A stretch of DNA of 64,000 bases from assembly GCA_036971615.1 (NCBI GenBank), contig JAYKKR010000021.1, positions 310,001-374,000 of the forward strand, in the 5' to 3' direction. Below are positions 48,316-58,956 of this stretch, piece by piece; the first letter of the stretch is position 1, and every line of letters begins with the position of its first letter. The notes beneath the pieces were generated by a model. It did no database searches, was not told the DNA's origin, and was given only the letters and a program-made list of their open reading frames with translations. The stretch comes from Amyloporia xantha. Its lineage: Eukaryota; Basidiomycota; Agaricomycetes; Polyporales; Adustoporiaceae. A program made the position numbers and the translations under genes.

Positions 48316-50297
48316 CTATACAAAAGAATCGGAAATATCGCAGGCGGCGCTGTGTTCGCGAAGTGTTTGAAATTCGATCGAGTCGAATGCCATGATGCTC
48401 GCGCTATTGTGCACGAAAGGGTCGTACACAAGGCCGGTGCTCTCCGAAATGTCCGAGATTTGGAGACGTTGATAAACCCCCATCTGGCAGTCGACCACAT
48501 AGGCCGCCTCGTTGAGAGCGTCGTGTGGGCCTTCCTGGGAGCCCGTCGGCGTCGATACCATGGGGGTTGATGCAGTGGAGGAATAGGCGGAACTGTCGTA
48601 ATAGACAGAGCTGTCTTTGCGCAATACAGACGGCAGGCAGTGGTCCGCTGGTGGCAGCTGGGAGGGCTGGCTGGATGGTGCAGGATAGTCAAAGAAAGTG
48701 GCTGAATGATCTGATATCTGCATGTAGGACGTCGACTGCTGGATATTATCACTGAGGCTTCGGGCTTCGAGTTGCGTGACATTGGGCAAGGACTCCGGTG
48801 ACCAGGAAGACTCGGAAGAGGGGCAGGACCTTGGGGTAGGCAAGAGCGACGTTTCTGAGCCGGGGGTAGGGAGGATCTGTGGTGCGTAATTTGTGAGTAG
48901 GGTTATCGGGAGGTGAGAGGAAAATGTCTTACATATTTCGAGATGATCTTATCGAGTGCTTGCGGGAGGAGGTTCCAATCGAAGACCTTGACGTCCTTCT
49001 CGATGTTCCGAGGTTTCGGAACGGGGAAGTTCATAATCTGCAGAAAGAAATCGCTAGAATCAGGCCTGTTCTTCGACACTGTCTTGGGGCGGAATCCCTC
49101 CAGGTTGCGGCGGATCCGGTTCTTCTCGTCAATATCAAACTCCTGCCCGACCAGCCGCTCCAGGAGGAAGATAATGTCCACCGAGGTCACGAAACAGCTG
49201 TCCGTCTCCGCGCGGTAGATGCAGGAGACCACAGTGTCCCCGTCGACGTACTCTTCCTGCTTAATGGACTCGCAGGACACCTTCAGCTTCGACCCGTCCC
49301 GGACGCACGCAAAGCGCACAAGGCGCCGGCATGCGCTCAGCTCGTCAGCGTCCCAGCTCTTCGACATGCTCTCCACAGACGACTGTAGCTCCAGTATAGC
49401 ACCTGACACCTCGCTGTCTTCGTCTCCAGATCCTGAACGTCGCGTACGGATGAGCGACTGCTTCTTCGGCCCAAAATTCGTTAGCTTGCCGCTCTGGACC
49501 CGCATGTCTGCTGCGATTGATGAGTATAATTCGGACAGTGCGCATTGTGCCGCTTGCATGTCACCGCGGCTTTCCGCGCGGCGCATGAGCGGAGCAACGG
49601 GATGGTCAAGCCGGTTCGCGTAGTCACTAACGGCGGAATCGTGCGTCGTGTCACAGCTAAGGACTATAGCATCGGTCAGAAACGCTGCAGATGAGTAACA
49701 ATTGTGACACATACCGGAATGGATATAGATAAATTCCCCCAACACAACACTGTCCAAGATATCGTCTCCACCGTTCAAGGCTTGTACAGAGAGGGCGACC
49801 CTAGAATGGGACGCGTATGCATCCGCTGGGACAGTCGCTCGCAGCTCCCAAGCATGGTAATCTTTTCCAGGCAGCTTCCGGACCATGGTCGAGAGCGCAT
49901 GACGCCCAAGTACGAGCCGTAGATATGTCGTCTCGTTCGTCCTCAAGCCAAAAGTCACGGTGGCCATAATTGTGGCACCCGGTCCTCCCTGCGTTGGGTG
50001 ATAGCCAAACACTCGCAATGCCCCCCGTGAAGAGGCCATATAGCTGGGACTAGCTGCCATGTTTAGAGTTGACGTTTGTGTCGCTTGGATGGTCAGTGGG
50101 AGTCAGCTTGTTTTTACGCAATGAAGGAAGAATGGCTCACGCCTTTGAGTCTCGGGATTGAAATACGATCGGCTGCTGCCGGTGGAGATGAATGATGAAA
50201 CTCCTGGATTATCAAGAAAAGCGTTGGACACAGCAAGATTACTAAAGTCGAGAGCAATAGCGCCGCTTGTACGCGACACGAGTGAAGAGCATGACAT
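48316..50297 (-). CDS. Medusa-type developmental regulator (DUF7082)
   Basis: Resembles the fungal Medusa (MedA/Acr1/Ren1) family of nuclear regulators of conidiation and development, defined by a conserved DUF7082 region. Minus-strand exons: 50297-50141, 50083-49715, 49663-48933, 48876-48316; 605 residues. The conserved block begins near residue 70 (RVFGYHPTQGGPGATI; LRLVLGRHAL; WELRATVP; GEFIYI), continues through a basic KKQSLIRTRRSG segment, and ends with DIIFLLERLVGQEFDIDEKN, RRNLEGFRPKTVSK, and FPVPKPRNIEKDVKVFDW. The C-terminal 190 residues are Ser/Thr/Pro-rich with Gln, like an activation region. Intron 49714-49664 is 51 nt, a multiple of three without a stop, so retention would add 17 residues. 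The first exon (52 codons) carries no motif. Role in this fungus is inference. Confidence 0.75.
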
Positions 50298-52118
50298 GGT
50301 GACTGCGAGCTGGCAGCGTTATTATGGAATGCAAGATAGAGAAGACAGCACCACGAATCTCGCTGCAGTCGGTGGGTTATAGCGCAGAATAGACGACTGA
50401 AAGCAGGATAAAATCCTGACGGCGGCTGGGAAGAGGCTAACGGGGAATAGAAGTTGGAATTTTGACCGCGCCGCGAATACTACAACGAGACGAGCGACGA
50501 ACTGAGGCGAACTGGCGGAAGTAAGGGCAAGGCGTCCAACCTGGATGGCTATCACTTATGTTGGAATCCCGTGTTTTCCAACAACTCTAAACGCACGCTA
50601 ACGAGTCGGGTCAAATCATCCCGGGGATCCCCACTTCCCGCGATCTCGATAAGCAGGATTCTGTCATTTGATTTTTGACCACACCGTGAGTCGGAAGCTA
50701 TGAATCAGCGCGTATATCATGTTCGGCGCGCACCTGCCTTGCCCCGAGGAAGGGTTCGCCAAGCCATTATTCCGCCCGTTGTGGATCCTTCAAACTTGGT
50801 GATGCCTTCCTTGTTGGGTCGAGGAAGCCTGACTTGGTAGCGGTGAAAGGGTGATAGCCTCGTGTTTGATGTCCATCGCAGATGCAGAACAAGCTGATGA
50901 GATCTACATATCATCAGCATCCACGTGGGTGCCGGAAGATCACCTCCATTCCGTCATGCACAATCCTCGCTCATGCTCCGGACAGCTGCGCTGCGAGAGG
51001 ATGATGCGCAGATGGGAAAATGTGTTCTAGCCCATACCACGTCCAATTATAGTCCTGTTAGAGGGTATAACAGGCACATAAAAGATCTGCACTAAGCGAC
51101 CCCATGCTCCGCCGGAGGTGTACCATCTCGTCTCGAGGGTTGCCGCCCGGATGATCTAGCCCTGCGTATCAGGGTAGCAATCGATAGGTCTGCCATAACG
51201 CGTAGCCGCCCCGGAAGGTGAACTTGAATGCCGCTCATCACGCAGACTTTCCGATGATGACAGGTCGTTGATGATCCCACTCTGCCACTGCCACCAGACA
51301 GCCATATCCAGGGGCCAGGGACAAACTGCCGTTTGATTGGGTAATTGCGTGATAATTCACTCGTTTGACCCAAGGCTGCTAGGGCGGAACGGTGCAGGTA
51401 CATCTGAAATTGACGGTCAGCTCGTACTGACCTTTGTCAGCTACTGAGATTCTTCCAATCGGTGGTACCGGTGAGCAATAGAGATCAGTCCCATGACAAG
51501 TAAAACAGAATCTTGTCTGCAAATTCCGTCCGAAGGACAGCAAGATTCACCATCGTGGATATATAAGGTCAACCGTGGGGCGACTCGGACACAGTTGCAT
51601 ACGACATTGCCAGTGTACGTAACGGTCCACACTGCATTTTTACATGCGATTATGGGACCTTTGAGCCACAATCAGTATAATACTCACAGTTAACACTCTA
51701 GGACTTCTTCACTTGTTCTGTAACCACATCAAGATCCGGTGACTTGGCATAGAAGCTCAAACGCGAAGAGTCAGTCACGGAATTGAGATGAGGAAACAAG
51801 CCAAGGACCCCTGCGCGTAAATTTACGTATGTTATTATATGGCTGGCAGTCCTTTATCCCTGTTTCAGCAGACTTTTAAGGATTTATGTTGCTATATGGA
51901 TGCAGTCATGGTACTAAGCACAAATCCGACTTATGCAAGCATACTGCGCAATTTTAGAATAGACTGTGAGAATCATCTTTCGACTTCGTGTCCCACACAC
52001 AGTGCATCCTCTATATATATGAGGGTTATAAACATGAACACTACATTCCCATCGAGCTGTCAGAGCCGATCTCAATATCGCTGACTTATCAGAAAGACCA
52101 CATATAATTGAGTTCGAG
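50298..52118. other. Gene-free block
   Basis: About 1.8 kb. The first few hundred bases lie upstream of the Medusa-type gene and may be its long leader. No further gene or repeat with clear ends is supported. Confidence 0.5.
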
Positions 52119-53384
52119 ATGAAGAACTGCCATTTCTGGTATGTGAAGTACGGAGATTGAATGTAAACGGCTCGTTCCGAACCACTGAGCGATCGGGTTC
52201 CTCGATCACCACGCCGTTCGAGAACCACCATAACGGCTCAGCTTCAAGTCCACACTCCTCATTCGAGCATTGGCTCAAATCGACCATGACAGACGTTCCA
52301 CACAGTTCCCCTTTGAACTCACGGCTTTGCAGTCTAGGATTACAGAGCTGACCAACATCAATGAACGACTGCAGAAATTGAGAAAAATACCTACTCATCT
52401 CATCAGACCGCCACCAGCCACTTCCTTCTCAGCCCCGCTACATCTGCAGTCAGTCCAGCAACCCAACACCTCGGAGCTGTTGCCACATGAAATCAAGGCG
52501 GTTGGAGAGCTGTCAGAGCTACTTCGGTCAGAAAAGGTACAGGAGGCCTTGATATACGCTCGGGACAGCGAGCAAAAGGACAAGAGCGATCTCAGGCCGT
52601 CCAAGAGACGCGAGAACAGGAAACGAAGGTAATTCTCGAATAATTCGTGTCTGTAGTATTCACCCAGCTTGCATGATGGCAGGCGCCCTCCCTCGCCAGA
52701 ATCTCCCCGTTCCTATGCATCATTTCAACCGCAATCGTCGTCGCTCTTCCCTGTGGATAGCGAGTCTCCTCACGTCCAACTGGACGGCCTCAGCGAGCTA
52801 GTTCGAGAATACAACAAGGAACACGGTAAAATAACACTGCAGATCATCACACCGTCTCCGCGTCGCAGCCTAGAAGTACCCCTCGTAGTACGATACATTA
52901 TTCGCGACATAGCCACCGTATATCTGACCTTAAACATGGCCGATGACTCCAACCTAATTGTGGAGAACGTAACAGCTCTCGGTCCGCGGGAACAGGTGTG
53001 ATACCTCACCACTATCAGAATGCATTGTGTGAACTGACATCTCCACATCCAGAAACCGTCCCACTCGCTGTCTGACTTCAATGTGTATCAGAATTTATCA
53101 CAGCAAATTACAAAAATGATACAGTCCAAGCCGCAGGTATCTCTGCGGACCGTTCTGGTCAGCCGCCATGGCATCGTTTTGTAACCTACCTTATGTGACT
53201 TTTCTTCCTTGTTCAGGGTCTTCTCTCGTCTTACGAAAACCTTTTCGTGCAACGATGTAATTCCTGCGAACGAATATTGTCGGCGGAAGCACACGTACCC
53301 CCAGTCGCTCGCGTGTGGACAGAACGAGGATCTGACGGCAACCCGGGTTGGGAACCCTGGCATCCAGCCTGTTTGCAGCGCTGA
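52119..53384 (+). CDS. MED27: Mediator complex subunit 27
   Basis: Likely Med27, tail-module subunit of the RNA polymerase II Mediator. Firm exons end at 52628, then 52683-52995, 53053-53136 and 53217-53384. The first half is helical (LTALQSRITELTNINERLQKL; VGELSELLRSEKVQEAL) and Pro-rich; the middle exon holds the globular part (GLSELVREYNKEHGK; VPLVVRYIIRDIATVYLTL). The last exon has the Med27 signature: RCNSCERIL, then HVPPVARVW and a terminal WHPACLQR, a cysteine/histidine metal-site-like arrangement. The 5' end is uncertain: an in-frame stop at 52231 excludes simple extension. A short exon from ATG 52119 with donor at 52139 and acceptor at 52241 joins in frame and gives 323 residues, but it is only a candidate. 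Confidence 0.75.
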
Positions 53385-55658
53385 CGCTGCGAAATAGTAT
53401 GCAATGGTGGCATCAATTTCGAAGTACACAAGGAGGAACCTCGTAGGTACAATTTTCTGACAATGAATCCTTGTTCATTTGCCCCAACAATGTGATGCAT
53501 GCCGCCCATTCGTTTAGCCATGCCATCTACCATCTATATCTCCATTATCCCAGTGCATCACAAATCGTTTCGTGTGCGACGAAATCTCGTCCGATGTCCC
53601 CATCTCTGTGCGTATCGCGCTAGCTGCAGACGCCCTTCCATTTCGGGAGCGATGTGTATCAGAGGGGCACGTTGTGCCTGCCGTGGCTGTGCTAGCTTCG
53701 AGATCGTTGGCCCGCCGACGCGGTGCGTCGTCCTGGGGTCGTCTGCATCGTTATATCCCGAAGCGGACCCTACATTGGGCGCCAGTAGGCGAGGCTTGAA
53801 GTTGACATTCCCGATGTGAGCCTCATCTAGGCTACGGGCGCTCGCTACAAACTACCCTTTCGAGACTTGGAAACGGGAATGATCCGTGGAGGTTCTTGAG
53901 GAAATCTAGCAGTGTTTAGAGCTCACGATAGCTCCATTGCACCATCGGTGTTGAGACTGTCCGATGATGGATTTACTCTGGTCTCGATGGAAGCACCGAG
54001 AATGGTTGGTACGTTGAAGGCCGCAAATCCATCGAACAATCGGCGCAACGCGCATGGGGTAGGAACGTCCCGATCGTCGACCGACCTATGATCAAGCGGC
54101 GTGCGCGCCATCTCGGTTCGCTCTATACACAATTGATTCCCTCGGGTTACCACCGCGGTCTAAGCTGACAGCTGAAGAACACCGCAGTGCGCACAGTGAA
54201 GATGCTCCTCTGAGTCGCTACGAGGCGAGATCAGCGCTGACACCGAATCCTTTGTGGCTCGGTAGCGGATACAAAATGATGGCGGCTTGTCGGGACTAAA
54301 ATTCCACCGCTGCTTCTTTCTCCATATGTGTTCGAGTTTTGTTTCGACTTCGCCTTCTTCAAGTCGGCAGGCGTGTCAAATAAATGAGTGGCGAAGCTAC
54401 TGTATCCCTTTTTGCAAAACGATGCAAGACGAATTTATGACTCTTGCTGAGTATCGACCCCAGGAGGAGCTCAGTAGGCCTTCCTTATCATTGACAATGG
54501 TCATCATCGTTGCCGTCTCCTCTTACCACATTTGACTAGACTCGTTTCTCGCCAACAGAATGACCCCATGAGGGGGATTAGGCATATTCATGCAGCTGTG
54601 CTCAGTCCTGTTTTTAGCCATCTCGAAGCGTTTCACTGGACCACAAAACGCGTTTCCCCGGCGATGGGATTTTAGGGTCTGTTGTACACCAATTTAACGC
54701 CGTGACCCAACCCACAGCTACCGTCGCTCCCCGTGTTATTGCCGCCTAAGGCCCTCCTGACCCCTTTAAGAATGAGTCTCGGAAATGACCGCAATGATGA
54801 CCAGATATACCATTGAATTTCAGGACAAAAACCTTTGCGCCGGTCCACTACCATTCGAAAAGACGGCGAATACTTTCGGTGTCGATAGCATAGCGTTGAA
54901 GAAGGCCTAGTCCGTCCCAAAAGGAAACAAAGGTTGGCAACTTATGACCTCCCAAGACCTTGAAACGCTGCAGAAGTAGGAAACTATTGTTCAGGTAATG
55001 CACCGATTCGAGAGACGGCGGCAACCGTGACACAGAAGAAGCAGACTGCCCAGACTATGACACATCGCGCAGGCCGATGGGTCGTACGTAGCGGACCAAG
55101 CGTCTACAAGACCGAAATCTACAGAACTTGACGTCCCGGTCCAGTGTAGTATCCAATCCTGCAGCTTGTACCACTCAGTAACAACCTTGTGGTTTGTCGC
55201 CGTAAATAGACCTGTGCTAGGGTTAGTCGATGCATGCTGCCGGTATAACCCCGACCTCGACGGTCATATACATCCTGCACATGCGCTTGGTACCCTGCAT
55301 TGGGTTTATGTAGGCTGCTGCGCGAATGGCCTGTTCGCATGCTCAGAATCCGCAGCATGATTGTGCCTAAGAATGATTTACTGCAAGTCCCGCAATCGAG
55401 CTGGGTGCCTCTGTTGCCACATTTTGACGTGGATCGGTTGTGTAAAGTGTGCGCGAATTGTCATTCACTGGTGCGTCTTGCAGCCTTGTGCCAAGCGACA
55501 GATGGGAGCTGAAAATGGAGGTTGCACACCGGCCGCCGATGCGCATCAGACTAAATCAATCGGTCGAAAGAACTCAATTAAACAGAAGGATATGATGGCG
55601 CGAACATTTTCGATTGTTGACGGGATGGTATTATTATAGTTTCGGAATTACCAGATAG
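53385..55658. other. Gene-free block
   Basis: About 2.3 kb downstream of Med27. Two overlapping frames near 53499-53819 have no recognised motif. No transposon ends or tandem repeats were found. Confidence 0.5.
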
Positions 55659-56521
55659 TCACGTTCCCAATACACAGCATATCTCTTCGTGAAGGTCGCT
55701 GCTGCGTCGGAATAGGAGATGTGCGGAGGTTAGAATGACTCACCATGTCCACACGCCCACGCCCGAGAGGCCTGCCCAGCCCGGGGTATATCCATCTTCT
55801 CGGAAATGTCCAAGTAGGAAACACGCAACTAGCCCTTTGTCGCCAGCTATACCTTTCACGAGGAAACAATGTACGTCCTCCAGCTGCGATAGTAAGTCCA
55901 CAATCCCCTTCACCTCGTCTGTGAGACCGGGCAGGGACAACGAGGCCGGCAGGTGAGTAGAGGTAGACACTGGTACAGGAGTGAACTAGGAACATAGCAG
56001 ATCAGCACCGGACCCGCACGGGGTTACAGTATAGGGGAGAATCAACGTCAGCATGTGAATGTGGAAGGGGCGATCGTCATTGACGAACATATACATACCT
56101 GTAAATTTGTAGGCAGTCGGTCTTGCAATCCCAACGCCTCAACAACCTTCGGTTCGTGACCTTCTCTGTATTCACCTTCTCCCAACCAGAATGCAACGTC
56201 TCCGAACTCGTCGCTCTCGCTGCCGGGCCCTAGCAGAACACTGCCGAAAGCCAATGAGTTTGCAGCAGCATTCGCACGAGCTGTGAGCGCCTCCAAGAAC
56301 CCTGCCCGTTCCTTGCTGGGGCGTTCTCTAGGATAGATAACAGGAGCGCCTGTTTCAGAGAGGATAGATGCTGGTTTGCTGCCATAAAGCGCAGTTATTG
56401 TGGCAGAAACAGCAGCAGATAGGGTCACGCTCATCGTGTTTGTGGACAGACGAGGAAATAGAGCCTGTTTGATTGGACAGAGTGAGAGATAAGTACAAAG
56501 GATGTGTTCTGTTAGAGCCAC
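55659..56521 (-). CDS. Hypothetical protein, divergent from LETM1 gene
   Basis: Unrecognised protein of 235 residues. Minus-strand exons: 56521-56099, 55985-55744 and 55701-55659. The first exon begins MALTEHIL; a second in-frame ATG (MSVTLSAAV) 29 residues on may be the true start, since the sequence after it is more structured. Visible features: an alternating small/hydrophobic region (ANAAANSLAFGSVLLGPG), an acidic patch, then VKGIVDLLSQLEDVHCFLVKGIAGDKGLVACFLLGHF, reading as helix-strand elements, and VGVWTCSDLHEEICCVLGT at the end. Intron 1 is 113 nt, longer than most here. If the last intron is not spliced, the protein ends three codons or so after GVGVWT. No function is inferred. Confidence 0.55.
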
Positions 56522-56721
56522 GCAATGCTACAGCCAATCGTATGCCCAAGCTTTGTCGGCAGACGACGAGGTGAAGATGTAGTGGCGGACATTTGGCGGA
56601 CATGCCGGAGGGACACGCGCCTTCCTCCACAAACTTGAAGCGGCTAACCGCATTCTCTACTCTCACCTCGACCTTCTCTGTTTTCTCTCTTTGAATTTTG
56701 CGGACGTGCACGTCGGCTTGC
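56522..56721. promoter_or_regulatory. Divergent promoter, 200 bp
   Basis: Separates the start codons of the hypothetical gene (minus) and the LETM1-domain gene (plus). Pyrimidine runs (ctctactctcacctcg, ttttctctcttt) precede the LETM1 start, a common leader composition in fungi. Confidence 0.45.
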
Positions 56722-58268
56722 ATGCTTTCCTCGCTAGGGCGGAATGGCTTCGTAGAAAGGTAAAGTGGAACATTGGCATTTTGTTGAGAAAATTCTAAAT
56801 TTACTGACCCGTACGTATTCTTGCCTTCAGTCTCGCAGCAACGAGACATAAACGAAATGCTGTCCTACTGCACTGTAGGCTGCGGCACTCTAGTTCCATC
56901 TCTCTAATTGCTGTCGGATTGCCTGGGTCGTCGTCGAGGTCATCGGGCGTCTTCGCTGCGCATCCTCTCACCTATCGTCTGCTCTCTACTTCTACACCGC
57001 CGGGGACGACCAATGCAGCTAAGGATACACCCCAACCAATTCCAGCCGCTGTACCGGCCTCCAGAAAGCCGAAGGTCGAGCTCAGACCGGGTCCCATTAA
57101 GCCCGCAAAGCCGCCTCATACTCCGACGGAATCCACTTCTGCGACTCCCAAACCTGCGGCTTCCGCACCCACAGCGTCCACCTCTTCATCATCGTCGTCA
57201 TCGTCGTCGTCCAAGCCCGAGTCGCTGATTGAGTCGACTAAGCATGACCTCGAAGATGCGTCGCAGCACGGGATCCTCGCGCCTCCACCGGCAGATGCGT
57301 CCTGGGCTGGGAAGCTCTGGCACCAAGCCAAGGAGCTCTTTGTAGGTTTTTTGCGTCGTGTTGCTGATGCTCTGATAAACTGGCCTCTAGAAATTCTACT
57401 GGCGGGGGATCAAGTTGATTGCGACCAATCGCCGGCGTGTGCGGGTGATGGAGGAGCGAGTCAAGACGGGTGGTCCGCCCTTGTCACGGTGGGAGACGAA
57501 GTTTATTAGGACGAACAAGCAGGATACGTTAAAGTGAGCAGGCACATCGTGTCACTGTGCTACTATATCTCAACCTCCCCGTTGTCTGCAGGTTGATTCC
57601 TTTCCTCCTAATGATCCTTATCATTGAGGAGATCATCCCGCTGGTCGTTCTATATGCTCCCTTTATTCTTCCATCAACATGTCTCCTGCCGTCTCAGAAG
57701 GATCGTATCGACACGAAGAGGCGCGAGAAGCAGAGGGTCTACGCGCTCAACAACAAACCACTCTTCGAGCAGCTCCGTCAGCGCCTCCTCGCTAACCCTG
57801 CCACCCCCACAAAGGTGCTGGACTCTTCAGCGTTGACGGCTGTGAATGGGTATGTTGTACCAATCACTTGTCAACTGTATGTTGGCTAACGACGTTATTT
57901 TGTGCATAGTCTTCTGGCTCTCTCCACAATGGGCCCGAATTCCGTCCGCCTCCGCCGCCTTCAACAACATCTGGCCTCTATTGCTGAGGACGATATACTC
58001 CTCAAACGTGAGTCCTTTGGTCAAATGCTGACCCAGGCCGCGCTGCGAGATGCCCTGGAAGAGCGAGGAATGTGCGTCACCTCCTGTTTACCGTGATTCA
58101 TAGGAGCCCATACTGATGCCAAGATCTCTCCGAAGCAGCATCACTGACGGGCTTTCGCCTCAAGTCTGGCAGTCGCGGCTGGAATGGTGGCTGAAGAATG
58201 CCGAGGGCGATGATGCGTTCGGTAGACGCGTGCTGCTCGTCGCCAGCAGCGGCGCAGGCAAGTTCTGA
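56722..58268 (+). CDS. LETM1-domain mitochondrial inner-membrane protein
   Basis: LETM1/Mdm38-type protein (418 residues), a family needed for mitochondrial cation homeostasis and for ribosome contact at the inner membrane. Exons: 56722-56759, 56831-57341, 57391-57533, 57592-57849, 57910-58071, 58124-58268. The short first exon was chosen because it alone supplies an in-frame ATG and continues into an Arg-rich, acid-free presequence (ATRHKRN; RLRHSSS; YRLLSTSTPP) typical of mitochondrial import. After a Pro/Thr linker and a Ser run comes the LETM1 core: FKFYWRGIKLIATNRRRV, GGPPLSRWETKFIRTNKQD, a membrane segment at about 232-252 (LIPFLLMILIIEEIIPLVV), then the ribosome-binding-like domain (LPSQKDRIDTKRREKQRV; LRDALEERG; LEWWLKN). 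No EF-hand is seen; the protein is shorter than canonical LETM1. Confidence 0.88.
57181..57222 (+). repeat. Trinucleotide (tcg/tca) run coding poly-serine
   Basis: A run of tcd codons gives ten or more serines in a row in the LETM1-domain protein linker between the presequence and core. Likely length-variable. Confidence 0.7.
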
Positions 58269-58956
58269 TGGATAGTCTGAAGGCTTACAGTAGCTCCTCT
58301 AGGGTTAATTGTCGTAGTCGCAATCCATTCTATGTAGTGGACTAATTTATCTTGCGAGTCAAGACCCATCACTCTTATCCTGTCATGACAGAATTCTTTC
58401 CGAGTAAGATCCATATGACAAGAGCCAGTGATTTTTTCGCACGAGATGTTCAACCGGACAAACTCATTGCTGAAGTGCGTCGACCTTCTCTTTATACTGC
58501 CCCCAACACCTGATCATGTGATTTTTATTTCTCCCAACGACTGCTTGGGAGAAATGAGGAGTACTACGCGGTTTGGTTTTTTCCTCGCGTGCGACAACGC
58601 TCACAAGGCGTGTCTTGCTCTGTGAATCAGACTTCTGAGACGGCACGTCCTGCACTGGAATCCAGCACACGTTCCTCTGCTAACACACACCATCATTGGG
58701 TGGCTGATCAGTATTACTACATCAGACTACAGACTCTGTACGACCTAGCCTACACTGGCATGTCTGACTCATGCTGAAGTAAATCTCAGCTGCGACCTTC
58801 CAAAGCTAAACCTTACGTATTTAAACTGATGATCCGAGTCTATAGCGAAGCACGGGTCGCTTCTATGTAGTAACGTCAAATCCATCGACAACATGGTCCT
58901 ACTTATACAAGGACTGTCTGCGCTAGAGGCTACAATAACCAGCAAATCGTATGATC
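58269..58956. other. Convergent 3' region with hairpin
   Basis: About 690 bases between the stops of the LETM1-domain gene and SKI3. It contains a perfect 10-bp inverted repeat, atttctccca at 58527-58536 and tgggagaaat at 58546-58555. No gene is supported. Confidence 0.5.

Noticed and set aside
53499..53819. Overlapping plus-strand frames after Med27
   Set aside because: Considered as a degraded domain (BTB-like or transposase), but no conserved residues could be pointed to.
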